Shown here: positions 1-7,988 of the stretch, piece by piece
Layout: every line of letters starts with the position of its first letter
Numbering within the stretch: position 1 is the first letter of the stretch
From: Caldicoprobacter guelmensis
GTDB lineage: Bacteria > Bacillota > Clostridia > Caldicoprobacterales > Caldicoprobacteraceae
Reading direction: 5' to 3'
Assembly: GCF_016908415.1 (NCBI RefSeq)
Contig: NZ_JAFBDW010000013.1
Location: forward strand, 1-16,789
DNA length: 16,789 nt
Made by a program: the position numbers and the translations under genes
Notes under the pieces: generated by a model
Told to the model about the DNA's origin: nothing
The model's database searches: none
What the model saw: only the letters and a program-made list of their open reading frames with translations

Positions 1-97
1 TGTATGTTTAGTGATTTTGGATATCTATATCATACAGGATTTCTCACTATGGTTCTACTATTTTTTAGGTGTTGCATTTAATTTTACAACGAACCTC

Positions 98-1039
98 TTA
101 TTTTTTTCTTTTAATTAATCCAATAGCAGCCTGGCAAATATACCCTTTTGTCAAAAAATATTTATTTAAAAGTTCACTATAGGAAGTAGCACTTTCACCA
201 AAACAATCATTGATCCCTATTCGTTTGACAGGTACTGGACAAATTTCAGACAAGGATTCGGAGACTGCTCCTCCAAATCCTCCCAAGATGGTATGCTCTT
301 CAACAGTAACAATTGCTCCTGTCTTCTGTGCATAGTAAATCAACGTTTCACTATCAAATGGTTTTAAAGTTGGGAACTCTAAAACAGCGGGTCGGATACC
401 TGCCTTCTCCAGTTCTTCAGCTGCCTCCAGTACTTGTGGAAGCAAAGTACCACTAACTGCCAGAGTCACATCCTTCCCATCTTTTAATATCTTTGCTTTC
501 CCTATTTCAAAACTCTCATCCCCACCATGATAAGAACCCACTGGCTCACGTGATAGACGTAGATAAACCGGTCCCCTATGTTTTAACATAGCCCTAACAG
601 CTCCTCGAGTAGTATCAATATCTGAAGGTACCAATACTGTCATATTGGGCATAGCTCTCATAATCGCTAGATCAGTTACCGACTGGTGGCTAGCCCCATC
701 TGCAAAGTCCGATAACCCTGCATACCCCCCTGCCAATTTTACATTTAAACTGTTATAGGCAATAAGACTTCTTACAGGGTCTCCTGCACGTAGGACTATC
801 AAAAATGCAAAAGTAGAAACTACAGGGATTAATCCACAGGTAGCCATACCAGCTGCTGCACTAACCATGTTAGCTTCTGCAATTCCAAAATTGAAAAACC
901 TGTCTTTAAATTTTTCTTCGAACCGTTTAGTCTGTGTACTATTAGATACATCGGCATCTAAAACCACCATCTCAGGAAACTCTTCTGCTAACTCACAAAG
1001 AATTTCACCAAATACTAATCTCATTGGTTTCTGCTCCAT
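98..1039 (-). CDS. Transketolase C-terminal subunit (split transketolase)
   Basis: This is the pyrimidine-binding plus C-terminal half of a transketolase (313 aa). It pairs with the upstream N-terminal half to form a thiamine-diphosphate enzyme that moves two-carbon ketol units. Visible motifs are NFGIAEANM, whose Glu (residue 55) is the usual TPP-activating glutamate, the GYAGLSDFADGASHQ loop, and LVPSD in the middle of the domain. I chose the ATG at 1039 because AAGGAAGTGA lies just upstream. The frame continues to a TTG at 1087 with no ribosome binding site. The N-terminal subunit gene ends 57 bp upstream, so the two are co-transcribed. Split transketolases are common in Firmicutes and are also used as apulose-4-phosphate transketolase (AptA/AptB) in apiose catabolism. 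The DUF4038 neighbour makes that role possible, but substrate cannot be read from the sequence. DXS is ruled out by length and by the split. Confidence 0.93.
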   Translation of the reverse strand: MEQKPMRLVFGEILCELAEEFPEMVVLDADVSNSTQTKRFEEKFKDRFFNFGIAEANMVSAAAGMATCGLIPVVSTFAFLIVLRAGDPVRSLIAYNSLNVKLAGGYAGLSDFADGASHQSVTDLAIMRAMPNMTVLVPSDIDTTRGAVRAMLKHRGPVYLRLSREPVGSYHGGDESFEIGKAKILKDGKDVTLAVSGTLLPQVLEAAEELEKAGIRPAVLEFPTLKPFDSETLIYYAQKTGAIVTVEEHTILGGFGGAVSESLSEICPVPVKRIGINDCFGESATSYSELLNKYFLTKGYICQAAIGLIKRKK

Positions 1040-1096
1040 TATAGCAATCACTTCCTTTTTAAGGTTTATAATAATTCTCTCACACAATGTTCTATT

Positions 1097-1915
1097 TTAA
1101 AAGCACTTACTTAATTCCATTATAGCTTGTTCATACTCCTCTTTATTAATAGGTTTTCCATGCCACAATGACTGTCCTTCCATAAATGAAACACCTTTCC
1201 CTTTTACAGTATTCGCTATCACTGCTGCTGGACCTTTGTAGTTAATTGCTTCTTGTATACTATTTATCAAAGCTTCTACATTATGCCCATCACAATTTAA
1301 AACATAAATACCAAAAGCCTTCAATTTTGCCTCTAAATCACCCAATGGCATAACTTCTTCTACTTTACCATCCAGCTGTACACCATTTTTGTCAATTATC
1401 ACTATTAAATTGTCAAGTTTCCACTTTGCAGCCGACATAAACGCTTCCCAGTTTTGTCCCTCTTGCAATTCCCCATCACCACACAGTACAAAAACTCGAA
1501 AATTTCTTTTTGTTAGTTTTGCAGCTAATGCCATACCTACACCAACAGAAACTCCCATACCTAAAGAACCGGTAGACATATCAATACCTGGTAACTTAAA
1601 CATACAAGGATGCCCCTGTAAATTACTATTTAGTTTACGAAGTGTGTCCAACTGGCTTTGCTCAAAAAAACCTTTTCGACTAAGAATAGCATATAGCATA
1701 GGAGCTGCGTGTCCTTTACTTAAAATAAATCGGTCTCTTTCTGGCCATAACGGTTCTTCAGGTTTCACATTTAAAAAACACTCATATAAGACCGTTATTA
1801 TTTCTGCACAAGAGAGACTACCTCCAATGTGACCACTTCCAGCTTTATAAATCATATTAATAACAGTAATACGTGCTTCCTGAGCTGCCCTCTTTATTTC
1901 CTCTATCGGAAACAT
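1097..1915 (-). CDS. Transketolase N-terminal subunit (split transketolase)
   Basis: This is the TPP pyrophosphate-binding half of transketolase (272 aa). The thiamine motif begins at GDGELQEGQNWEA (GDG at residues 146-148) and ends at IIDKN (Asn177), the classic GDG...N magnesium/TPP site. Other family landmarks are KAGSGHIGGS (His29), SKGHAAPMLYA (His69), LQGHP (His102) and DMSTGSLGMG. The start has an excellent AAAGGAGGT ribosome binding site 8 nt upstream. The gene follows the DUF4038 glycosidase-like gene by 70 bp and precedes the C-terminal half, so the three probably form one transcript. The cytoplasmic complex would feed pentose- or apulose-type sugar phosphates into triose and pentose phosphates. 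The exact donor sugar is inference. Confidence 0.94.
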   Translation of the reverse strand: MFPIEEIKRAAQEARITVINMIYKAGSGHIGGSLSCAEIITVLYECFLNVKPEEPLWPERDRFILSKGHAAPMLYAILSRKGFFEQSQLDTLRKLNSNLQGHPCMFKLPGIDMSTGSLGMGVSVGVGMALAAKLTKRNFRVFVLCGDGELQEGQNWEAFMSAAKWKLDNLIVIIDKNGVQLDGKVEEVMPLGDLEAKLKAFGIYVLNCDGHNVEALINSIQEAINYKGPAAVIANTVKGKGVSFMEGQSLWHGKPINKEEYEQAIMELSKCF

Positions 1916-1985
1916 TTATGTAACCTCCTTTTACATCACTCCTGTTGCATAAAACCAAAATTGTACTACACTTAGGACTTGGGTT

Positions 1986-3749
1986 TTACCCTTTGTTTAA
2001 CAATAGACATAATCCCCAATCCTTCTCATTTGAAAAACTAGGAAGATAAATTCTTCCGTATTCATCAGCTCTTATAACAGGAAACCGTACATCTCCAAAC
2101 CAGACCCCTGTACGTGGATTAAACCATTTAAACACATATATCGCGTTAGGTATCGCTCCACGCACAGTTACTTGAGGACAATCTTTTTCAAGATATATCA
2201 AGAAAAAGTCTTTCTCCTTTGTACGAGCGCAATAAGCCCATCCACGATATCCCAAAGGCTCTCCTGCTTTATTAGGGGTAACCAGATCTGCATTAGGTTC
2301 TAAATCTTTATATCTATCCCCGTTAATAAATGCAAAGTTCTTTAAATAACTCACCATTTTACCAGATTCAAACTGCATTGCATCCCACATCTTATATTTT
2401 GCCTCTAATTCTATATCTCCTCCCCATAATCCTTCCGCTCCGTAAATATATCCACCAAACCCTCCTGATAAAAATCCGCCATACATTCCCGAACGACAAT
2501 TCAAATTAGCTTCTTCGCTATAAGCTGGAGGATCGTCATCAGGAAAACCGGGATAATATGGTTCGCCATTGATAGCAGGCATAGCAGGATATGAATAATA
2601 AATCTCTGTTAGATACCAATAATGATCATGCTCACGCCAATTGCCAATTTGATGAAAGGTAAGCCAACGTGCTTGTTCGGGGCCTCCAAAATTAACTAAA
2701 GTAGAAGGAGAAGCATTTGTTCCCACCAGTGTCCCAAATGGTGGAGGACCATATTTTTCAATAACTAAATTAGCAGGTTCATTATATTCATATGATGGGA
2801 TTGAATCACCTGCATAATCAAAGTGAATAGGGCTAAGCAAACAGTTATTAGCTTGATAGCGTGTAAATATATAATGAATATACCGCGCATAGGAGTTCGG
2901 CCAATCATAATACCTCTTCCATACTTGACTAACATCTCTTCTTGCCGCTTCAATAAATGCAATAAAACCATTCTTATTTAGATAATCCACTTTTTTATCT
3001 AAATGTTGAAAATACTTGGGATTAATACGATCAAAATCCGGAACTATATTTTCGTATCCTGGTACTTTTCCGGGAAAACAAAACGGTCGTCCTCCTTCAT
3101 TAAACATATCTTTGGCGCTGTTAGTACCAGCTTGTCTCCACGCCGCTCGAATTGTTGTTTTCCATTGATCGTTCATATGAATAGTAGGGGGTAACCCATC
3201 ATTTGCCCATGTAGGAAACGCTGCTATCATTGCGATACAATTAAATCCTTGTAACTTTCTGTATCTAACCATATCTTTAAATCCCATCTCCGGGCCTATT
3301 TCCCGTGGAAATTCATCTTCATACCACTTATATCTAAATGTAGGTGTAGCCCACCACGTATCTCCAATTAACAAAAACGGTGTTCCATCAGCATACATAA
3401 AAGCATGTCCATTTGCCGTTGGTCTGATAAATCCTCGCCTACAAGGATTTTCTTCTTTTTCTATTTCACTCCATTCAATTGCTATAAATTTACCTCTTTT
3501 CCCATTGAGTCCTCGATCCATTTTATTGGAACCACTTTCCCATTGCCATTCTCCAGGAGACATTGCTACAATACGAACTTTAAAGATATTTTCACCATCC
3601 CAAAAACCATAAACACGTCTTTCAAAACCTGGTCCTTTTAAATCTACCCAAACGTCTACTTCAGTATACGGGTTTAAATAGGTATGCTCGGCTTTCAATG
3701 TAATTTCGTATTTTTCCCATACATGAACAATTTCTTTATTACCACTCAT
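1986..3749 (-). CDS. DUF5060-DUF4038 glycoside hydrolase-like protein (GH140/apiosidase-related), cytoplasmic
   Basis: A 587-aa protein with three recognisable parts. Residues about 8-75 resemble DUF5060 (WEKYEITLKA...NPYTEVDVW...GFWDGENIFKVRI...SPGEWQW). Residues about 115-470 resemble the DUF4038 TIM barrel (DGTPFLLIGDTWWA, LQGFNCIAMI, SPIHFDYAGDS, INGEPYYPG). Residues about 480-585 resemble the small beta domain annotated as putative collagen-binding (FKWFNPRTGVWFGD...NEKDWGLCLLL). The characterised DUF4038 enzyme, GH140 BT1012 of Bacteroides, removes apiose from rhamnogalacturonan II. Candidate acidic catalytic residues are Asp311 and Glu396, by analogy only. There is no signal peptide or lipobox, so the enzyme should act in the cytoplasm on an imported substrate. 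That fits the ABC importer in this cluster. The ATG is preceded by GGGAGAGGGG. Substrate is unproven: apioside is one option, and other alpha- or beta-glycosides are possible. Confidence 0.85.
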   Translation of the reverse strand: MSGNKEIVHVWEKYEITLKAEHTYLNPYTEVDVWVDLKGPGFERRVYGFWDGENIFKVRIVAMSPGEWQWESGSNKMDRGLNGKRGKFIAIEWSEIEKEENPCRRGFIRPTANGHAFMYADGTPFLLIGDTWWATPTFRYKWYEDEFPREIGPEMGFKDMVRYRKLQGFNCIAMIAAFPTWANDGLPPTIHMNDQWKTTIRAAWRQAGTNSAKDMFNEGGRPFCFPGKVPGYENIVPDFDRINPKYFQHLDKKVDYLNKNGFIAFIEAARRDVSQVWKRYYDWPNSYARYIHYIFTRYQANNCLLSPIHFDYAGDSIPSYEYNEPANLVIEKYGPPPFGTLVGTNASPSTLVNFGGPEQARWLTFHQIGNWREHDHYWYLTEIYYSYPAMPAINGEPYYPGFPDDDPPAYSEEANLNCRSGMYGGFLSGGFGGYIYGAEGLWGGDIELEAKYKMWDAMQFESGKMVSYLKNFAFINGDRYKDLEPNADLVTPNKAGEPLGYRGWAYCARTKEKDFFLIYLEKDCPQVTVRGAIPNAIYVFKWFNPRTGVWFGDVRFPVIRADEYGRIYLPSFSNEKDWGLCLLLNKG

Positions 3750-3815
3750 CGAATATCCCCTCTCCCATATCTTTTTTTATTACAAAATATAGAATAATAA
3801 AAGTATATTAACACA

Positions 3816-3867
3816 AGACATCCTCTCTTTTATATTTTTAACCATACAATTATCAGAGAAGATGTCT
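3816..3867. repeat. Inverted repeat in the 2-hydroxyacid dehydrogenase / DUF4038 gap
   Basis: Arms at 3816-3828 and 3855-3867 pair over 13 positions with one mismatch (AGACATC-TCTCT against AGAGA-GATGTCT), around a 26-nt AT-rich spacer. It lies in the 205-bp gap between the stop of the dehydrogenase and the start of the DUF4038 gene, both on the minus strand. It has no T-run following on the minus strand, so it is not a textbook terminator. It could be an mRNA processing hairpin or a regulatory palindrome for the DUF4038 gene. I see no convincing promoter with it. Confidence 0.5.
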
Positions 3868-3954
3868 GCATTATTTTTATATTCAAAGACTAGTTTTCTA
3901 TTGTTTATCACGCATCTTTATACAAGAAGCCTATAGAAGGATAAACCCTTCATC

Positions 3955-4920
3955 CTATACTACTCCATTTACTACATTTATTGGGTTACCACTTAAAAAA
4001 GCTTTTAAATTATTTACAGCAATATCCAACAGCCGTTGTCTAGACTCTTTTGGTGCCCATGCTATATGTGGTGTTATTATAACATTCTTAGCCTTTAATA
4101 ATGGATTATCCATCTTTATGGGTTCTACTGATACTACATCCAACCCTGCAGCATATACTTTACCCTTATTCAGAGCTTCTGCAAGGTCTTCCTCTACTAT
4201 AAGTGGTCCCCTTGCAGTATTTATTATTATAACCCCATCTTTCATCTTCTCTATCGTCTCTTTATTTATTATCCCCCTAGTGCTCTCCGTCAAAGGACAA
4301 TGTAAACTTATAACATCTGATTCTCTTAATAACTCCTCTAAATCTACATATCTCATCGTCTCACATTCAAGTTCCTTATTTTTGTATTGATCATATGCTA
4401 AAACTCTCATCCCCATCGCCTGCGCTATTCTCCCACTAGCTTGCCCTATCCTACCATATCCTATTATCCCCATCGTTTTTCCACTTAACTCTATAAGTGG
4501 ATATTTCCAGAAACACCAATCAGCATTATTAGTCCATTCCCCTCTCTTCACTGCTTCACTATGCTCCCAGACATGATGACAAATCTCAAGCAGTAAAGCA
4601 AAAACCATCTGTGCCACAGCCGTAGTACCATATGTAGGGACATTAGTTACTGGAATCCCCCTCTCCCGCGCCGCATCAATATCAACTACATCATATCCCG
4701 TCGCTAGTACTCCTACCCATTTAATATTAGGCGCCTTATAAAAAGTCTCGCGAGTTAATGGCGTCTTATTAGTATAAACTATCTCTGCATCCCCTATTCT
4801 CTCTAATACTTTTTCTCTAGGTGTACGATCATATACCGTAAGTTCCCCTAGTTTTTCTAACTCACCCCATGATAAGTCCCCTGGATTGAGCGTATAACCA
4901 TCAAGTACTACTATTTTCAT
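3955..4920 (-). CDS. D-2-hydroxyacid dehydrogenase (hydroxypyruvate/glycerate dehydrogenase-like)
   Basis: NAD-dependent reductase/dehydrogenase of the D-isomer-specific 2-hydroxyacid family (321 aa, normal length). Domain order is a split catalytic domain around a Rossmann domain. GYGRIG is at residues 154-159, and the catalytic triad is Arg237 in NTARGP, Glu266 in SVEP and His285 in TPHIAWA. VLATGYDVVD near residue 71 and PTYGTTAVAQ near 95 are typical of the hydroxypyruvate reductase branch. It would interconvert a 2-keto acid such as hydroxypyruvate or glyoxylate with the D-hydroxy acid. The ATG has a GAGGAGGGG ribosome binding site. Its natural upstream region is crowded: an inverted-repeat element begins only 34 bp upstream and IS110 lies behind it. 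The gene may therefore have lost or changed its original promoter. Lactate or phosphoglycerate as substrate cannot be excluded. Confidence 0.9.
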   Translation of the reverse strand: MKIVVLDGYTLNPGDLSWGELEKLGELTVYDRTPREKVLERIGDAEIVYTNKTPLTRETFYKAPNIKWVGVLATGYDVVDIDAARERGIPVTNVPTYGTTAVAQMVFALLLEICHHVWEHSEAVKRGEWTNNADWCFWKYPLIELSGKTMGIIGYGRIGQASGRIAQAMGMRVLAYDQYKNKELECETMRYVDLEELLRESDVISLHCPLTESTRGIINKETIEKMKDGVIIINTARGPLIVEEDLAEALNKGKVYAAGLDVVSVEPIKMDNPLLKAKNVIITPHIAWAPKESRQRLLDIAVNNLKAFLSGNPINVVNGVV

Positions 4921-4954
4921 TTTGTTATTACCCCTCCTCGTATAATAGTGTACG

Positions 4955-5088
4955 CTCTCGAAAAGTCTGAGAGCTTTATTTTAGCTTGTTTGCAGGTTCG
5001 GTCTTGGGACTTCACCCCATACTTATTCTGCAAGGTTGCTCTACAAAATCGATCGTTGTGCCTATGTTGCTCAGCTACTTTTCGAGAG
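4955..5088. repeat. 134-bp MITE-like segment with 12-bp perfect terminal inverted repeats
   Basis: CTCTCGAAAAGT at 4955-4966 is repeated in inverse at 5077-5088. With a 2-nt gap the match extends to CTGAG, giving about 17 bp of related arms. An 8-bp direct repeat AATAGTGT flanks the segment (4944-4951 and 5094-5101), standing 3 and 5 nt outside the arms. The left arm also forms its own hairpin (GCTCTC at 4954-4959 with GAGAGC at 4969-4974). No convincing gene lies inside. It is probably a non-autonomous element or IS remnant next to the dehydrogenase promoter. The alternative is that part of it (from 4974) belongs to the left end of the IS110 element; the two readings conflict and I cannot settle them. 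Confidence 0.5.
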
Positions 5089-5181
5089 TATTCAATAGTG
5101 TTTATAAACAACAAATCAATTAACCTTTAGGCCATTTATTTTACCAGTTATTTACTGGTAATTAACTCATTATATCTTACT

Positions 5182-5545
5182 TCCCATTCAAAGCTCGCTG
5201 CAAGCTTTTGAATGGCACTTCAACCCTAATCCATATACTTCACCTATCACAAACGGTGGTATATGGCACCGTCTCCCATAGGCGGCAAAAAAACTCTTTA
5301 CTTTTGGGATAACCTGTAGCATGATTATCTGGTAAAGATATCTGTATCTGGGACAGGCTTTTGCCCCCCTTGCAGCTCGACTGCTCAATAAAGTGTGGTC
5401 CCTACACCAGGTTTGCCACATCTAAACTCGAATTCTGCTTTGTCGTAGTACAGGTTCTCGGCAGCAGGAGACTAAAGCCTGTATTGCTAAGAGCTAATAA
5501 CGCGAGGCTGTTATATAACCTGGTTGCTAGGGTTATCCCAAATAT
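5182..5545 (+). ncRNA. Candidate IS110 bridge RNA (5' non-coding region)
   Basis: IS110-group elements encode a bridge RNA upstream of the transposase that recognises target and donor DNA through internal loops. Here the region is rich in stems: 5184-5215 (CCATTCAAA...), 5231-5266 (CCATATAC with GTATATGG, plus CACC with GGTG), 5450-5482 (ACAGG with CCTGT), and a long-range 12-bp perfect pairing of 5303-5314 with 5531-5542. One module at 5350-5402 has an outer stem GGGAC/GTCCC and an inner hairpin GCAG/CTGC (5372-5384). The two strands of its internal loop are CCCCCCT and AATAAAG, which match the proposed donor ends (6964-6970, and 4974-4980 by complement). RNA ends and the target-binding loop could not be identified. 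Confidence 0.42.
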
Positions 5546-5585
5546 CCTTTACCTTATCACTCCCCTTGGAAAGGAGGTGTTAAAT

Positions 5586-6845
5586 GTGAATAAACTATTT
5601 GTAGGCCTTGACCTCAGCCTTAAGGACTACAAGGTATCTATCATTGACCAGAATTGAACTGAAATCGTCAAACCTTTCTCAGTTACCAATGACCAAGTTG
5701 GGGCTAACATCCTCATAGATACTATACTCAGGTGCTGTAAGGCTTTAGCTGTTGATACCCTCTTCATCGGCCTTGAATCTACTTCAGTGTATGGCTGGCA
5801 TATACAGCATCTACTAGCTGATTCCCCTCAGCTTAAGCCTTATCACCCTCACATTATCTGCTTTAACCCTAAACTCATTGAAAACTTCAAGAAATCCCTG
5901 GGCAATCTCCCTAAAAATGATTGGGTGGATGCCAACACCATCGCAGAAAGACTCCGTTTCGGCAGACTCCCCAAGTCTTGCCCTGTGGATTTTAGATACC
6001 TTGCTCTCCAAAGGCTTACTCGCTACAGGTATCACCTTGTGGAAAACCTGGCTCGGGAAAAATCCTACTACCTGAGCAACCTGTTCCTTAAATTCAGTGC
6101 TATGTGCCAGGACAAGGTTTTCTCTAACAACTTCGGGGCCTCCGCTACAGAACTGTTCCATGAGTTTCTTACCGTAGAGGATATTGCGACTCGATCGCTT
6201 GATGAACTCATTGATTTTATCATGGAACACGGTAAAAAGCATTTTGAATGTCCACAGGCCACCGCTAAAGCTTTAAAAGAGGCAGCTGCAAAATCTTACA
6301 GGCTTAATGCTTCTGTGGATAACTCTCTAAGCTTTGTGCTCAAATCCTGCCTTGAAAACATAAAGGCTCTGGAAAAGCAGATCAAAGCTGTGGATAAAGC
6401 CATTGAAAAGGAGCTGCCACTTTTTAAAAACGAGTTCCTGTGCTTAACTTCAGTCAAAGGTATTGGCCCCGTCCTGGCTGCTGGCTTTATATCGGAAATA
6501 GGGGGCATTTCTCGCTTCGAGAACGATAACGCTTTGGCCAAATTTGCAGGTCTGTATTGGTCTGAATACCAGTCTGGAGAGTTTACTGCTGATGATACAT
6601 TCATCAAAAAGACTGGAAACCACTACCTCAGATACTACTTTATACAGGCCGCAGAGCAGCTCAGGAAGTATTTACCCGAATTTGCCCAGTATTACTCTCG
6701 CAAGTACAACGAAAGCAAGACCCATCATCACAAGAGGGCTTTAGTGCTTACAGCCCGTAAGGCGGTAAGGTTAGTCTTCGCTCTGCTGCGCGATGAAAAA
6801 CTTTACAATCCATCCGCCAGGAAAGGAGATGTTAGTTTAAGCTAA
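5586..6845 (+). pseudogene. IS110-family transposase, interrupted by in-frame TGA
   Basis: The frame starts at GTG 5586 with AAGGAGGTG 6 nt upstream and would encode 419 residues, the usual IS110 size. Codon 24 is TGA (5655-5657), and the same frame continues without further stops to 6845. A single GGA-to-TGA change would explain it, since NGTEI would read naturally. The N-terminal DEDD RuvC-like domain has Asp9 (VGLDLSLK) before the stop, and Glu64 (GLEST) and Asp112/Asp115 (NDWVDA) after it. The C-terminal Transposase_20 region has SVKGIGPV (about 290) and the serine-containing YQSGEF (Ser330). No good restart follows the stop, so an active enzyme would need TGA readthrough. It is on the opposite strand from all neighbours. 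A sequencing error at one base cannot be excluded. Confidence 0.85.
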
Positions 6846-6909
6846 GGCCGATTTCCTAATTTACATTTATGTTAATTATTACCATGCCGCCTAGGTGATG
6901 GTTAGCTTT

Positions 6910-6937
6910 GCTATGCCCTTTTTTGGGTTTAAATAGC
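6910..6937 (+). terminator. Hairpin near the right end of IS110
   Basis: GCTAT (6910-6914) pairs with ATAGC (6933-6937), and CCC with GGG around a T6 loop. An overlapping pair, TTAGC 6902-6906 with GCTAA 6936-6940, is also possible. It stands about 65 nt after the transposase stop and is followed by A- and T-rich DNA. It may end transposase transcription or form part of the IS right end. Pairing is broken by an internal loop, so the call is weak. Confidence 0.3.
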
Positions 6938-7024
6938 TAAAAAATTTTCAACTTTTTTCGAATCCCCCCTTGACATATTACCGAATTACTTTAATCTAGG
7001 CTATTTTCCGTATTTATATCTATC

Positions 7025-7936
7025 TTATAACCTTGCCCATGCCTCATTTAACACCCTCTTCGCATTTGCTATTACTATGTCAGGGTCTTCATCTTTCCAA
7101 GGCTTAACTTCAAAACTTACAATAGGGGGATTATCAGGATTCAAAAAACCAACTTCCATTAAAACTCTTAAATATTCCATCACTTCTTCTACATCATTCT
7201 CACTGTTTGGAAAACCAAACCTTGGATGAGTATCGCCATATGCTTCAAAGGAAGGATCTGCAACTACCGCATTACCTATATGAGCATGTACTATATACTC
7301 CTTTATAGGGACTATGGCTTCTCTTGCACTTTCCCTTAAAAGAGGTAAATGGCTTAAATCCACCATAAGCCCAAAATTGTCATATTCCTTCCTTATTTCC
7401 TCCGCAAATTTCTTTGCCAATCCTACCGGACCTATTAAGCTCTTTTTATCAATATCCCAATCAAATACTTCGAGTACTATTCTCAAATCACCTTTTGATT
7501 TGGCATAAGCACAAAGCTCCTTTGTTGATTCAACTAAAGCTGCAAAAGCTTCCTCTTTCTTATCCTCTTCATACCTACCGCTCAAAAATGCAAAACCCTT
7601 AGCACCCATGTAATATGCTTCATCAATACCCTCTTTTAAATTCTCTATCGCTCTTCTTCTCTCTACTTCATTGAGATGATTTATATTCATACCTGTTGTT
7701 AATAACCTAGGTGAAGCCCCATAAGCTACAGCCATATGAGAGGCTTCAAGCATTTTTTTCACTTCATCTCTTACCTTTGAATCTTTTATCCAGCTAATTT
7801 CAATGGCATTAAAATATTCATCCAATACTATTTTCTTTATTGTCTCTATAATAGGGCCTTCCCCCTTCATAGTCTCAGGATAAGCCATAAAATGTATAAT
7901 CCCTACTCGCATATATTTATACATCGACTCCTTCAT
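7025..7936 (-). CDS. TIM-barrel sugar isomerase/epimerase family protein (PF01261)
   Basis: A 303-aa protein of the xylose-isomerase-like TIM-barrel family (AP endonuclease 2 fold). The four expected metal ligands are visible: Glu156 (IVLEVFDWD), Asp193 (LMVDLSHLP), His219 (VHAHIGN) and Glu276 (VSFEVKP). Families with this site isomerise or epimerise sugars, sugar acids or their phosphates, and some decarboxylate. D-apiose isomerase and 3-oxo-isoapionate decarboxylase belong to the same broad fold, which suits the DUF4038 and transketolase genes on the other side of the IS. I cannot assign a subfamily from memory. The ATG at 7936 has GGGAGGTGG upstream; a second start four codons in also has AAGGAG. 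It follows the GntR regulator by 52 bp and was probably continuous with the dehydrogenase gene before IS110 arrived. It acts in the cytoplasm. Confidence 0.82.
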   Translation of the reverse strand: MKESMYKYMRVGIIHFMAYPETMKGEGPIIETIKKIVLDEYFNAIEISWIKDSKVRDEVKKMLEASHMAVAYGASPRLLTTGMNINHLNEVERRRAIENLKEGIDEAYYMGAKGFAFLSGRYEEDKKEEAFAALVESTKELCAYAKSKGDLRIVLEVFDWDIDKKSLIGPVGLAKKFAEEIRKEYDNFGLMVDLSHLPLLRESAREAIVPIKEYIVHAHIGNAVVADPSFEAYGDTHPRFGFPNSENDVEEVMEYLRVLMEVGFLNPDNPPIVSFEVKPWKDEDPDIVIANAKRVLNEAWARL

Positions 7937-7988
7937 TTAAACCACCTCCCTGATATTTCTTTCCCTATAGATTGATTTTTTAAAATTC

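Larger units (their letters stand above)
4974..6970 (+). mobile_element. IS110-family insertion sequence (boundaries provisional)
   Basis: The element contains a DEDD/Tnp_20 transposase on the opposite strand to all neighbouring genes, a long structured 5' non-coding region and a short 3' non-coding end. Its sequence composition differs from the flanks, as the metabolic genes are more AT-rich. IS110 elements lack ordinary terminal inverted repeats and target duplications, so the ends were inferred. The right end is placed at a CT in the C-run at 6964-6970. The left end is placed at the CT of CTTTATT (4974-4980), because a loop in the upstream RNA could pair with both ends. If the 4955-5088 segment is an independent MITE, the true left end lies to the right of about 5094. 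The element splits a run of minus-strand catabolic genes, and its transposase carries a stop codon, so it is probably a fixed, non-autonomous copy. Confidence 0.6.

Noticed and set aside
3941..3958. AGGAT/ATCCT hairpin over the dehydrogenase stop as a terminator
   Set aside because: The stem is only about 5 bp, overlaps the coding end and has no T-run on the minus strand.
4917..5130. Small proteins of about 60-65 residues on both strands across the inverted-repeat element
   Set aside because: The frames overlap each other and a repeat, have no good ribosome binding site and show no recognisable motif.
5361..5585. Extension of the transposase frame upstream of 5586
   Set aside because: AAGGAGGTG is placed correctly for GTG 5586, the family N-terminus begins there, and the upstream stretch is the structured non-coding region.
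5814..6242. 142-codon minus-strand open frame inside the transposase
   Set aside because: It lies fully opposite the IS110 transposase, whose motifs and frame are clear, and resembles no family I recognise.
6970..6997. TTGACA at the right end of the IS as an outward promoter
   Set aside because: No acceptable -10 element follows at 16-18 bp, and the downstream gene is on the other strand. It might serve only in a circular IS form, which I cannot show.
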